Source of the DNA: Flaviramulus basaltis
GTDB lineage: Bacteria > Bacteroidota > Bacteroidia > Flavobacteriales > Flavobacteriaceae
DNA length: 64,000 bases
Assembly (NCBI RefSeq): GCF_900114265.1
Contig: NZ_FPKV01000003.1
Span: 124,001 to 188,000 of the forward strand
Direction: 5' to 3'
Part shown: positions 27,779 to 36,252 of the stretch, piece after piece
How the letters are laid out: every line of letters starts with the position of its first letter
How positions within the stretch are numbered: position 1 is the stretch's first letter
Notes under the pieces: model-generated
Told to the model about the DNA's origin: nothing
The model's database searches: none
What the model saw: the letters and a program-made list of their open reading frames with translations, nothing else
Program-made: the position numbers and the translations under genes

Positions 27779-27796
27779 ATGATAAAATAATATCAT
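27779..27796. promoter_or_regulatory. Inverted repeat ATGATA-N6-TATCAT between AraC and GH26
   Basis: Arms at 27779-27784 and 27791-27796. It lies 27 bp upstream of the AraC start and 22 bp upstream of the GH26 -7 box, a suitable place for an operator controlling both directions. A related site ATGATA-N3-TATCAT lies before the GH5 gene at 53287. Confidence 0.4.
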
Positions 27797-27817
27797 GTTT
27801 GTGGTAGGTATAATTAT

Positions 27818-27825
27818 TAATTTTG
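27818..27825 (+). promoter_or_regulatory. -7 promoter element TAATTTTG for the GH26 operon
   Basis: TAATTTTG lies 78 bp before the GH26 start. A TTTG at 27798-27801 could serve as -33 box, with 16 bp between the two, slightly shorter than usual. Confidence 0.5.
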
Positions 27826-27903
27826 AATTTAATAAAATTGTAAAGACAAAATTATATATTTTGTAAATTAAATAGTGTAAAATTATCAAAAAAGTACAAA
27901 TTA

Positions 27904-29055
27904 ATGCATAAAGGTCAAAAAACATTCAATTTTAATAAACATTTTGTCACTATAGTAATAGTTCTTTTTTTTGCTTTTTTAAATTCGTGTAAGCCTTTTT
28001 ATAATTCTGTTTACAAAAAACCACAGTTAGTTGATAGTAAACCGTCAAAAAGTATAAAACAGCTCCATAAAAAATTGTTCTACATTTCAAAAGAAGGTTT
28101 TGCAATAGGACATCAAGATGCTACATCTTATGGGATAGGATGGAAGGAGTCAGATTTTCCAAATACTATTAAGAGTGATGTAAATGATATTATAGGAGAC
28201 TTTCCAGCGGTTTATGGATTTGATATTGGAAGAATAGAGCATGGTTATGACAAAAATTTGGATGGAGTTCCTTTTGAGACTATGCGTAAATTAATGATTG
28301 ATGCACACAAAAATGGCGGAATAATCACAGTTAGTTGGCATGCAGACAACCCCAGTACTGGTGGAGATTCTTGGGATAAAACGGCTGCAGTAAAAGATGT
28401 TATTAATAATGGACAATATAAAGATAAGTATTTATTGTGGTTAGATAAAGTTGCAGACTTTTTAAATTCTATAAAGTATAATGGAGTAAAAGTTCCGATT
28501 ATTTTTAGACCATTTCATGAAATGAATGGTGCTTGGTTTTGGTGGGGTGATCCAAACTGTACTACTGCAGAATATGTACAATTATGGAAGGAAACAGTTG
28601 ATTATTTGAAGAATAAACATAAATTGCATAACTTAATTTATGCTTATTCGCCAAATAAATTAAATCCAAATGATGATTACATGAAATATTATCCAGGTGA
28701 TGATTATGTAGATTTTTTTGGAATTGATATTTATGATTTTAATAACTCAGAGGATTATAAAAAATCAGTTGTCAACGATTTAAAAATTGTAAAAGATGTA
28801 GCAACATCAAAGAATAAGCTATATGCCTTTACAGAAACAGGAATAGAAGCTATACCTACTAATAAATGGTTTACAGAAGTTGTATACCCAAGTATAGAAA
28901 ACACAGGAATAGCATATATTTTATTTTGGAGAAATTACACTAAAAAGCATCATTATATGCCTTATAAAACACATTCTAGTGAAGAGGATTTTAAGGTGTT
29001 TGAAAAGCTTCCAAAAACATTATTTTTAAAAGATATTAATAACATAAAATACTAA
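27904..29055 (+). CDS. GH26 beta-mannanase (lipoprotein)
   Basis: 383 aa. The leader ends in lipobox LNSC (Cys29), so the enzyme is lipid-anchored. The GH26 barrel shows GHQDATSYG, SWHADNP, acid/base Glu206 in FRPFHEMNG with the WFWWGDP segment, and nucleophile Glu311 in FTETG. It cleaves beta-1,4-mannan, probably to mannobiose or other short oligosaccharides. It leads the plus-strand operon whose next genes import and process mannobiose. The second GH26 of the operon differs in domain layout. Endo- versus mannobiohydrolase activity cannot be told from the sequence. Confidence 0.93.
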   Translation: MHKGQKTFNFNKHFVTIVIVLFFAFLNSCKPFYNSVYKKPQLVDSKPSKSIKQLHKKLFYISKEGFAIGHQDATSYGIGWKESDFPNTIKSDVNDIIGDFPAVYGFDIGRIEHGYDKNLDGVPFETMRKLMIDAHKNGGIITVSWHADNPSTGGDSWDKTAAVKDVINNGQYKDKYLLWLDKVADFLNSIKYNGVKVPIIFRPFHEMNGAWFWWGDPNCTTAEYVQLWKETVDYLKNKHKLHNLIYAYSPNKLNPNDDYMKYYPGDDYVDFFGIDIYDFNNSEDYKKSVVNDLKIVKDVATSKNKLYAFTETGIEAIPTNKWFTEVVYPSIENTGIAYILFWRNYTKKHHYMPYKTHSSEEDFKVFEKLPKTLFLKDINNIKY

Positions 29056-29075
29056 TTAAACTAACTAAACCACCC

Positions 29076-30911
29076 ATGAAATTATTGCATACAGTTGACA
29101 TTTTAATCATTGCGCTCTATTTAATATCTATAATAGTTATAGGGTTGGTGCTTAGAAAAAAGGCCCAGCGAAGTAAAGACGATTATTTATTAGGAGGGAA
29201 ATCTATTCCTTGGTATATGTTAGGATTGTCAAATGCTTCTGGGATGTTTGATATTTCTGGTACTATATGGTTGGTAACATTAATGTTTGTTTATGGTATT
29301 AAAAGTGCTTGGATACCATGGTTGTGGCCAGTATTTAATCAAATTTTCTTAATGGTTTACTTATCTAAATGGCTAAGAAGATCTAACGCTACAACAGGTG
29401 CGGAGTGGATTGGTACAAGATTTGGATTTGGAAAAGGTGCTAGAATGTCACATATTATTGTGGTAGTTTTTGCATTAGTTGTTTGCTTAGGATATTTAGC
29501 TTATGGTTTTATAGGTTTAGGGAAATTTGTTGAAATATTTGTGCCTTGGGAATTTGTTAGTAACTATGTCCCTTTTGATATATCTGCTGAATATGTCCCT
29601 CATTTTTATGGTACTATTTTTACACTATTTGCTGTATTTTATTCTTTATTAGGAGGTATGTCTGGAATTGTTTGGGCAGATGTTGTTCAATTTACAATAA
29701 TGACGATTGCAGCTTTAGTTATTGGTTATTTAGGTTGGCAAGCAGTAGGTGATTCAAATTTAAATGTACCTAATGGTTGGATGAATCCATTTTTAGGAGA
29801 ATTAAGTATGGATTGGTCGCAAATTATACCTGAAGTCAACCAAAAAATAAAAGATGATGGTTTTGGTGTTTTTAGCATATTCTTATTTATGATGTTATTT
29901 AAAGGCGTGCTAGTAAGTGTAGCTGGTCCTGCACCAACATACGATATGCAAAAAATACTTTCTACCAAATCACCAGCTGAAGCTTCAAAAATGAGTGGTT
30001 TTGTTTCTGTTGTATTGATGCCAATTCGTTATTTAATGATTGCTGGTTTTGCAGCATTAGCCTTGATTTATTATGAAAAATTAGACTTATTAAATGCTGC
30101 AGGAAATATAGATTTTGAACTTATTTTACCAACAGCTATAAAAACATTTGTACCAGTTGGATTATTAGGGTTATTGTTAGCGGGATTAATCGCTGCTTTC
30201 ATGTCAACTTTTGCTGGTACATTAAATGCTGCTCAAGCATATTTGGTTAATGATATTTATTTAAAATATACAAAGCCAGACGCAACTACTAGTCAGATTA
30301 AAAATATGAATTACTTAACAGGTGTAGTTGTAGTAATTGTTAGTATTATTTTGGGCTTTTTTGCAGAAGATGTTAACTCGGTTTTAAATATTATAGTATC
30401 TGTTCTTTATGGAAGTTATGTAGGAGCAAATATTTTAAAATGGCATTGGTGGCGTTTTAACGGAGAAGGATTTTTCTGGGGAATGGTAGCAGGTTTATTA
30501 GCAGCTTATATTGCTCCAATGTTATTTCCTGATGTAAATGAATTGTATTTATTTCCAATCCTATTAGTAGTCTCGTTAATTGGAAGTATTATAGGTACAT
30601 ACTCTGCACCACCAACTGAAGAAGAAGTGTTAAAAGCTTTTTATAAAAATGTAAGACCATGGGGTTTTTGGAAACCAATAAATGATAAGTTGGTTGCAGA
30701 AGATTCTAGTTTTGAGAAGAATAAAGATTTTGTTAAAGATATGTTTAATGTAGTTATTGGTATTATAGCACAAACTACATTAGTAATCTTACCAATGTAC
30801 ATCATATTTAGACAAAGTATGCCAATATATATATCGCTTGCTATTTTAGTAGCTTGTTTATTTCTTTTGAAAAAGTATTGGTGGAATAAATTGAACGAAG
30901 AATTAAATTAA
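29076..30911 (+). CDS. Sodium:solute symporter (SSS family), probably sugar uptake
   Basis: 611 aa inner-membrane transporter with more than a dozen hydrophobic segments. The start VDILIIALYLISIIVIGLVL, the segment DDYLLGGKSIPWYMLGLSNA and the GTLNAAQAYLVNDIY segment are typical of the SSS/SGLT family. It adds a hydrophilic stretch before the last two helices (about residues 515-560). It starts 20 bp after the GH26 gene and 17 bp before the GH130 gene, so it probably carries mannobiose or mannose into the cell for the phosphorylase pathway. The substrate is inferred from position only. Confidence 0.88.
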   Translation: MKLLHTVDILIIALYLISIIVIGLVLRKKAQRSKDDYLLGGKSIPWYMLGLSNASGMFDISGTIWLVTLMFVYGIKSAWIPWLWPVFNQIFLMVYLSKWLRRSNATTGAEWIGTRFGFGKGARMSHIIVVVFALVVCLGYLAYGFIGLGKFVEIFVPWEFVSNYVPFDISAEYVPHFYGTIFTLFAVFYSLLGGMSGIVWADVVQFTIMTIAALVIGYLGWQAVGDSNLNVPNGWMNPFLGELSMDWSQIIPEVNQKIKDDGFGVFSIFLFMMLFKGVLVSVAGPAPTYDMQKILSTKSPAEASKMSGFVSVVLMPIRYLMIAGFAALALIYYEKLDLLNAAGNIDFELILPTAIKTFVPVGLLGLLLAGLIAAFMSTFAGTLNAAQAYLVNDIYLKYTKPDATTSQIKNMNYLTGVVVVIVSIILGFFAEDVNSVLNIIVSVLYGSYVGANILKWHWWRFNGEGFFWGMVAGLLAAYIAPMLFPDVNELYLFPILLVVSLIGSIIGTYSAPPTEEEVLKAFYKNVRPWGFWKPINDKLVAEDSSFEKNKDFVKDMFNVVIGIIAQTTLVILPMYIIFRQSMPIYISLAILVACLFLLKKYWWNKLNEELN

Positions 30912-30928
30912 CCAAAAATTAAAATAAA

Positions 30929-32104
30929 TTGTATAAAATCGATTCACACATAGATCAGGTAAAGAAACAATATTCCAAATTAATTAATAAAGGAAATGAG
31001 CAAGTTTCTAAATCAAACGGAGTTTACAATAGGTATAAAAATCCAGTTGTAACTTCAGCACATATTCCAATACATTGGAGATATGATTTAAATCCAAAAA
31101 CAAATCCTAATGGTTTAGAACGTATTGGATTTAATGCAGCATTTAATGCAGGTGCCATGAAATGGAATGGAGCTTATGTCATATGTGTTCGTGTTGAAGG
31201 AAATGATAGAAAATCATTTTTTGCCATGGCAGAAAGCCCTAATGGTATAGACAATTTTGAGTTTTGGGATAAACCATGTGTTATTCCTCAAATTGAAGGT
31301 AATCCAGATATCAATGCATATGATATGCGTTTAATAGAACATGAAGATGGTTGGATATATGGTATTTTCTGTACAGAGAGAAAAGACCCGAATGTACCTG
31401 TTGAAGATACAAGCAGCGCTATAGCAAATGCAGGTATATTAAGAACAAAAGACTTAATTAATTGGGAACGCTTACCAGATTTAATTTCAGGCTCAGCACA
31501 ACAACGTAATGTGGTACTTCACCCTGAATTTGTAAATGGAAAATATGCAGTTTATACAAGACCTCAAGATGGTTTTATTAGTGTAGGTTCTGGTGGAGGT
31601 ATTGGATTAGGCTACATTGATGATATGACTAATCCAGTTGTTGAAGAGGAAAAAATCATTTATAGTAAAGTGTATCATACTATTTACGAACTTAAAAATG
31701 GTTTAGGGCCAGCTCCAATAAAAACAGAAAAAGGATGGTTGCATCTTGCTCACGGAGCTAGAAATACTGCTGCAGGATTACGTTATACCATTTATATGTT
31801 TATGACAGATTTGGATGATATTTCAAAAGTAATATACAGACCAGGAGGTCATTTTATGGGGCCTATTAACGGAGAGCGTATAGGTGATGTATCTAATGTG
31901 TTATTTTCAAATGGATGGATAGCTGAAGATGACGGAACAGTTTATATTTATTACGCGTCATCAGATACTAAAATGCATGTTGCAACTTCAACAATAGATA
32001 AATTAGTTGATTATTGCATGAATACACCTCAAGATAAGTATACTTCAGCAGGTTCTGTGGAAACGATTATTAATCTTATAGACAAAAATAAAGGTCTTTA
32101 TTAA
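30929..32104 (+). CDS. GH130 4-O-beta-D-mannosyl-D-glucose phosphorylase (TTG start)
   Basis: 391 aa, no signal peptide, cytoplasmic. It phosphorolyses mannosyl-beta-1,4-glucose to mannose-1-phosphate and glucose. The sequence follows the GH130 subfamily 1 enzymes closely: FNAAFNAGAMKWNG, VRVEGNDRKSFFA, NAYDMRLIEHEDGWIYGIF with the catalytic Asp132, QQRNVVLHPEF, YTRPQDGF, GSGGGIG, LAHGARN, GDVSNVLFSNGW and YYASSDTRMH-like end. The start must be TTG at 30929: the next in-frame ATG is deep in the conserved domain. Its stop overlaps the next start in TAATG. Together with the epimerase it forms the known mannobiose catabolic route. Confidence 0.93.
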   Translation: MYKIDSHIDQVKKQYSKLINKGNEQVSKSNGVYNRYKNPVVTSAHIPIHWRYDLNPKTNPNGLERIGFNAAFNAGAMKWNGAYVICVRVEGNDRKSFFAMAESPNGIDNFEFWDKPCVIPQIEGNPDINAYDMRLIEHEDGWIYGIFCTERKDPNVPVEDTSSAIANAGILRTKDLINWERLPDLISGSAQQRNVVLHPEFVNGKYAVYTRPQDGFISVGSGGGIGLGYIDDMTNPVVEEEKIIYSKVYHTIYELKNGLGPAPIKTEKGWLHLAHGARNTAAGLRYTIYMFMTDLDDISKVIYRPGGHFMGPINGERIGDVSNVLFSNGWIAEDDGTVYIYYASSDTKMHVATSTIDKLVDYCMNTPQDKYTSAGSVETIINLIDKNKGLY

Positions 32105-33285
32105 TGACTAATGCTTATAAACAGCTACAATCAGAGTTAAGTTCTGAATTAAAAAATATATTAAGTTACTGGACTCAAAACACATTAGATAATGAATATG
32201 GAGGTTTTGTTGGAAAAATAGATCACTATAACAAAGTTGTTCCAAATTCATCAAAAGGTATAATTTTAAATTCACGTATACTTTGGTCCTTTTCAGCAGC
32301 TTCAAATCACTTGCAAACCAATGATTATGAATTGGTTTGCGATAGAGCTTTTGATTATTTAAAAACCTTTTTCAACGATAAAGAAGATAAAGGTGTTTTT
32401 TGGGAACTTGATTATCAAGGAAAACCAATAAATAAGCGTAAACAAGTTTATGCCCAGGCTTTTACAATTTATGCATTGTCTGAATATTATATTTTTTCAA
32501 AAAATGAAAATGCTAAAAATTGGGCAATAGAAATTTTTGAACTTGTAGAAAAGCACGCAAAGGACGAGTTGAATATTGGCTATTTTGAAGCCTTTAATAA
32601 AGATTGGACTCCTATTGAAGACATGCGTTTAAGTGATAAAGACATGAATGCTTCAAAAACCATGAACACTCATCTTCATGTTTTAGAAGCTTACACCACT
32701 TTACTTAAAATTTATGATAATGAACAATTAAGAACCTCCTTAAAAATGCTTGTTGAAGTGTTTTTGGAAAAATTCTTAAACGATAAAAATCATTATGAAT
32801 TGTTTTTCGATGATGAATGGAATTTGTTAAGTAATTCTGTGTCTTATGGGCACGATATTGAGGCAGCTTGGTTAATAATTGAAGCTTCAAAATTACTTAA
32901 AGACGATGATTTGTTAGAAAAAGTAAATGAGTTAGCAGTAAAAGTAGCCGATACATTTTTAAAAGAAGGAATAGATCAAGATGGCTCTGTTTTAAATGAG
33001 AAAAATTTAACCACAAACCATATTGATACTGATAGGCATTGGTGGCCACAAGTTGAAGCTTTAATAGGTTTAAAATATGCACATAATCTAAAGCCTAATG
33101 AAAAGTATATTAATGCTTCGCTTAAAATATGGGATTACACTAAAAAGCATTTGATAGATTACGAAAATGGAGAATGGTTTTTTAGAGTGTCTAAAGAAGG
33201 AAAAGTTTACACTGAAGAAGATAAAGTAAGTATGTGGAAAGCGCCTTATCATACCTCTAGAGCATTTATATTATTAAATGAATGA
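32104..33285 (+). CDS. Cellobiose/mannobiose 2-epimerase (AGE superfamily)
   Basis: 393 aa, no signal peptide, cytoplasmic. It converts the reducing-end mannose of beta-1,4-mannobiose to glucose, giving the substrate of the upstream GH130 enzyme. The (alpha/alpha)6-barrel family signatures are GGFVGKID, LNSRILWSFSAA (Arg58), QAFTIYALSEYY, MNTHLHVLEAYTTL with its His pair, SYGHDIEAAWLI and RHWWPQVEALIGL. The start overlaps the GH130 stop by one base (TAATG), which suggests coupled translation. N-acylglucosamine 2-epimerase is the alternative family label, but the neighbours favour cellobiose 2-epimerase. Confidence 0.92.
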   Translation: MTNAYKQLQSELSSELKNILSYWTQNTLDNEYGGFVGKIDHYNKVVPNSSKGIILNSRILWSFSAASNHLQTNDYELVCDRAFDYLKTFFNDKEDKGVFWELDYQGKPINKRKQVYAQAFTIYALSEYYIFSKNENAKNWAIEIFELVEKHAKDELNIGYFEAFNKDWTPIEDMRLSDKDMNASKTMNTHLHVLEAYTTLLKIYDNEQLRTSLKMLVEVFLEKFLNDKNHYELFFDDEWNLLSNSVSYGHDIEAAWLIIEASKLLKDDDLLEKVNELAVKVADTFLKEGIDQDGSVLNEKNLTTNHIDTDRHWWPQVEALIGLKYAHNLKPNEKYINASLKIWDYTKKHLIDYENGEWFFRVSKEGKVYTEEDKVSMWKAPYHTSRAFILLNE

Positions 33286-34849
33286 TGAAATGAAGAATTT
33301 TAAATTAATATTTAGTGTTTTATTAATAGCTATTTTTTTTAATAGTTGTTCAAAGGATTCTCCAGAAGAAAATCCAGAACCTGCAACAAATGCAATAAAA
33401 GTTAGTATCTCAACAGCAACAAATATTGTTGTTGAACCTTCACTAAATGGAGCGTTTACTGTTACGTTGTCAGAGGGAATCAGTAAAGCCACAAAAGTTA
33501 GTTATACAGTAAGTGGAACTGCAACAAATGGTGAAGATTTTGAAACAATTAGTAATAGTTTAACCATACCTGCAAATACTTTGTCCTCAGTAATAGCAAT
33601 TAATGTTTTAGATGATAATATTTCAGAAGACAACGAAACTATTATAATCACACTTACAAGTACAGACAATGCCAACGTTGTATTAAATTCATCAAAAACG
33701 GCTACAATTACCATTTCAAGCAATGCAGAATCATTTTCGTTAAATCCAGAAGACACATCAACTTACATGGTGAATCCTAATGCTACACCAGAAACTATTG
33801 CTTTGTTTTATAATTTAAAAAACGTTTCTAGAACCAATTTTATAATAGGTCAGCAAGATGCATTTAATAGCTTTTATAATAATAATGTAGGTGATTCAGA
33901 TATCAAAAAAACGACAGGTAACGACCCAGGTCTATTGGGGTCTGATTTTATGTTTATAGCTGATGATAATAATGATGGAACCGCTTCTAATTGGTGGTAT
34001 CAACAAGAACAGAAAATAAAAGCAGATGCTATTGAAGCATATAATAAAGGCATGGTAAATGTTTTTATGTGGCATTTAAGAGAGCCTTATGAGGGAGAGC
34101 ATTTTTACACTTCAGACATGACAGTTTTTCAAAAAAACAATGCTTTTAAAAGTATTTTACCAGGTGGTGATAATCATGAATATTACAAAGAAAAACTTCA
34201 AATAGTAGCAGATGTGGCTAATAATTTGGTTGGAAACGATGGGAAATTAATACCATTTATTTTTAGACCATTTCATGAGTTTGATGGCGATTGGTTTTGG
34301 TGGGGGGCTTCTTATTGTACGCCTCAAGAATATATAACTCTTTGGCAATTTACCGTTGAGTATTTAAGAGATACTTTAAATGTAAATAACATGCTTTTCG
34401 CATTTTCACCTGATAGAAATTTTAATTCTGAAAGTGAATATTTAAATCGATATCCTGGAGATAATTATGTAGATATATTAGGGATGGATAATTATGGGGA
34501 TTTAAATAACATGGGTCAATCTGGAATAGATACAGCAAACGAAAAACTTCAAATTATTGATAAACTAGCCAAAGAAAAGGTTAAAATAGCAGCCTTTACA
34601 GAAACAGGTTATTTTGTAACACCAGGACAAAATAATCCAATTTCAGGGTTTTATGCTAATAATTTATATCAAGTAATTACTAATAATAGTATAGAAATTG
34701 CTTTTATGATGTTTTGGAATAACACTGAAGATACTTATGTGACACCTGTGCCTGGGATGTCTAGCGCATCAGATTTTATTGGGTTTACAAACAAACCAAA
34801 ATCTTTGCTTCAAAATGAATTGCCTAATATGTATGTTTTACCAAATTAA
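33278..34849 (+). CDS. GH26 beta-mannanase with Calx-beta-like module (lipoprotein)
   Basis: 523 aa. Lipobox FNSC (Cys24) follows the leader. Residues about 37-147 form a Calx-beta-like module (VSYTVSGTATNGEDFETIS, EDNETIIITLTS), which often acts as spacer or binding unit. The GH26 barrel (about 155-520) has GQQDAF, MWHLREP, acid/base Glu334 in FRPFHEFDGDWFWWG and nucleophile Glu442 in FTETG. The start at 33278 overlaps the epimerase stop; ATG 33290 (MKNFKLIF) is an equally good start and gives a shorter leader. The added module and the anchor suggest action at the cell surface on polymeric mannan. Confidence 0.92.
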   Translation: MNDEMKNFKLIFSVLLIAIFFNSCSKDSPEENPEPATNAIKVSISTATNIVVEPSLNGAFTVTLSEGISKATKVSYTVSGTATNGEDFETISNSLTIPANTLSSVIAINVLDDNISEDNETIIITLTSTDNANVVLNSSKTATITISSNAESFSLNPEDTSTYMVNPNATPETIALFYNLKNVSRTNFIIGQQDAFNSFYNNNVGDSDIKKTTGNDPGLLGSDFMFIADDNNDGTASNWWYQQEQKIKADAIEAYNKGMVNVFMWHLREPYEGEHFYTSDMTVFQKNNAFKSILPGGDNHEYYKEKLQIVADVANNLVGNDGKLIPFIFRPFHEFDGDWFWWGASYCTPQEYITLWQFTVEYLRDTLNVNNMLFAFSPDRNFNSESEYLNRYPGDNYVDILGMDNYGDLNNMGQSGIDTANEKLQIIDKLAKEKVKIAAFTETGYFVTPGQNNPISGFYANNLYQVITNNSIEIAFMMFWNNTEDTYVTPVPGMSSASDFIGFTNKPKSLLQNELPNMYVLPN

Positions 34850-34857
34850 TTTTTAAA

Positions 34858-36177
34858 ATGAAAATCAATAAATACTTATATTTTATATTATTAGTTACGC
34901 TTTTTTCTGCATGTAAAAGTGCAAAAAATATTAAAACCGTTAAAACGTTAGATGTTAAACAAATAACTGTTCAAGATTCTAAGTTTATGAAAGATGGTAA
35001 ACCATACTATTTTGTAGGAGCAAACTATTGGTATGGGCCATTAATAGGGGCTAAGAACATAGGAGATAGAGCGCGATTAATTAAAGAATTAGACCTAATG
35101 AAAGAAGTAGGTATCGACAATTTGCGCATTTTGGTTGGAGGTGAAGGAGATGGAGGAGATTCTAGAGTTCACCCAGCTTTACAGCCAGAGCAAGGTGTTT
35201 ATAATGAAGATTTATTAGATGGTTTAGACTTTATGATGGCAGAAATGCGTAAACGTAATATGTATGCCGTTTTGTATTTAAATAATAACTGGATTTGGTC
35301 TGGAGGTATGTCTGAATATTTAAAGTGGAATGGCTATGGCGAAGTTCCAAACCCATTTTTAGAGCAATATTCTTGGAATGAATATATGACTTATACCAGT
35401 CAATTTCATAGCTGTGAGCCTTGTAAAGAAGCCTATTATAACCATTTAAGATTTATTATTGGAAGAACAAATAAGTATTCAGGATTAAAGTATACCGATG
35501 ATCATACAGTAATGTCTTGGCAAGTGGCAAACGAACCTAGAGTTTTAATGACACCAGATCATGAAGAAGCTTTTGCAGGTTGGTTAAATGAAACAGTTAA
35601 GTTAATCAAAGAATTAGATCCTAATCATTTAGTATCAACAGGAACTGAAGGTAAGCATGGTTTTCTTGAAGATATCAATATGTTTGAAAGATTGCATAAC
35701 AATAAAAATATTGATTATTTAGCGATGCACATGTGGCCTAAAAATTGGGGTTGGTATGATATTAATGATGAAAAGGAAAGTACACAAGTGTCTATTAAAA
35801 ATGCATACGAATACATGGATGAACATATTGTTGTAGCCAAAAGGTTGAAAAAACCAATTGTAATGTCAGAATTTGGATTTCCACGTGAAAAGGAAAGCTT
35901 ATCACCTGAAGCTTCAGTAGAAAATAGAAATGTATTTTACAAAGCTATTTTCGACAGAATTGTAGAGAGTTCTAAAGATAAAGGTATTCTTGCGGGATTA
36001 AATTTTTGGGGATTTGCAGGCTATGCTATAACAAATCCTGAAAATGGTAAATGGAAACATGGCGATGATTTTAGTGCAGATCCACCACAAGAACCACAAG
36101 GTTTAAATTCAGTTTTTTCTAGTGATATATCAACATTAGATTTAATTAAAGAAGCTAATAGTAAATTATTAGATTAA
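34858..36177 (+). CDS. GH5 (subfamily 7-like) beta-mannanase (lipoprotein)
   Basis: 439 aa, lipobox FSAC (Cys19). The barrel matches GH5_7 mannanases: KPYYFVGANYWYG, DNLRILVGG, AVLYLNNNWIWSGGM, acid/base Glu226 in WQVANEPR, LAMHMWPKNWGWY, and nucleophile Glu338 in VMSEFGFPRE. It hydrolyses internal beta-1,4-mannosidic bonds. It is the last gene of the operon, 8 bp after the second GH26, and is followed by a strong bidirectional terminator. Three mannanases of two folds in one operon argue that beta-mannan is the main target. Confidence 0.93.
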   Translation: MKINKYLYFILLVTLFSACKSAKNIKTVKTLDVKQITVQDSKFMKDGKPYYFVGANYWYGPLIGAKNIGDRARLIKELDLMKEVGIDNLRILVGGEGDGGDSRVHPALQPEQGVYNEDLLDGLDFMMAEMRKRNMYAVLYLNNNWIWSGGMSEYLKWNGYGEVPNPFLEQYSWNEYMTYTSQFHSCEPCKEAYYNHLRFIIGRTNKYSGLKYTDDHTVMSWQVANEPRVLMTPDHEEAFAGWLNETVKLIKELDPNHLVSTGTEGKHGFLEDINMFERLHNNKNIDYLAMHMWPKNWGWYDINDEKESTQVSIKNAYEYMDEHIVVAKRLKKPIVMSEFGFPREKESLSPEASVENRNVFYKAIFDRIVESSKDKGILAGLNFWGFAGYAITNPENGKWKHGDDFSADPPQEPQGLNSVFSSDISTLDLIKEANSKLLD

Positions 36178-36196
36178 ATTTAAGACTAGTCTAAAT

Positions 36197-36230
36197 AAAA
36201 AAAGCCTCAGAATTAATCTGAGGCTTTTTT
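36197..36230. terminator. Bidirectional intrinsic terminator
   Basis: GCCTCAGA (36204-36211) and TCTGAGGC (36217-36224) form an 8-bp stem with a 5-nt loop, with an A-run before and a T-run after. It separates the converging GH5 and GH3 genes. Confidence 0.92.
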
Positions 36231-36252
36231 GTTTCTTATATGTTTAGAATTT

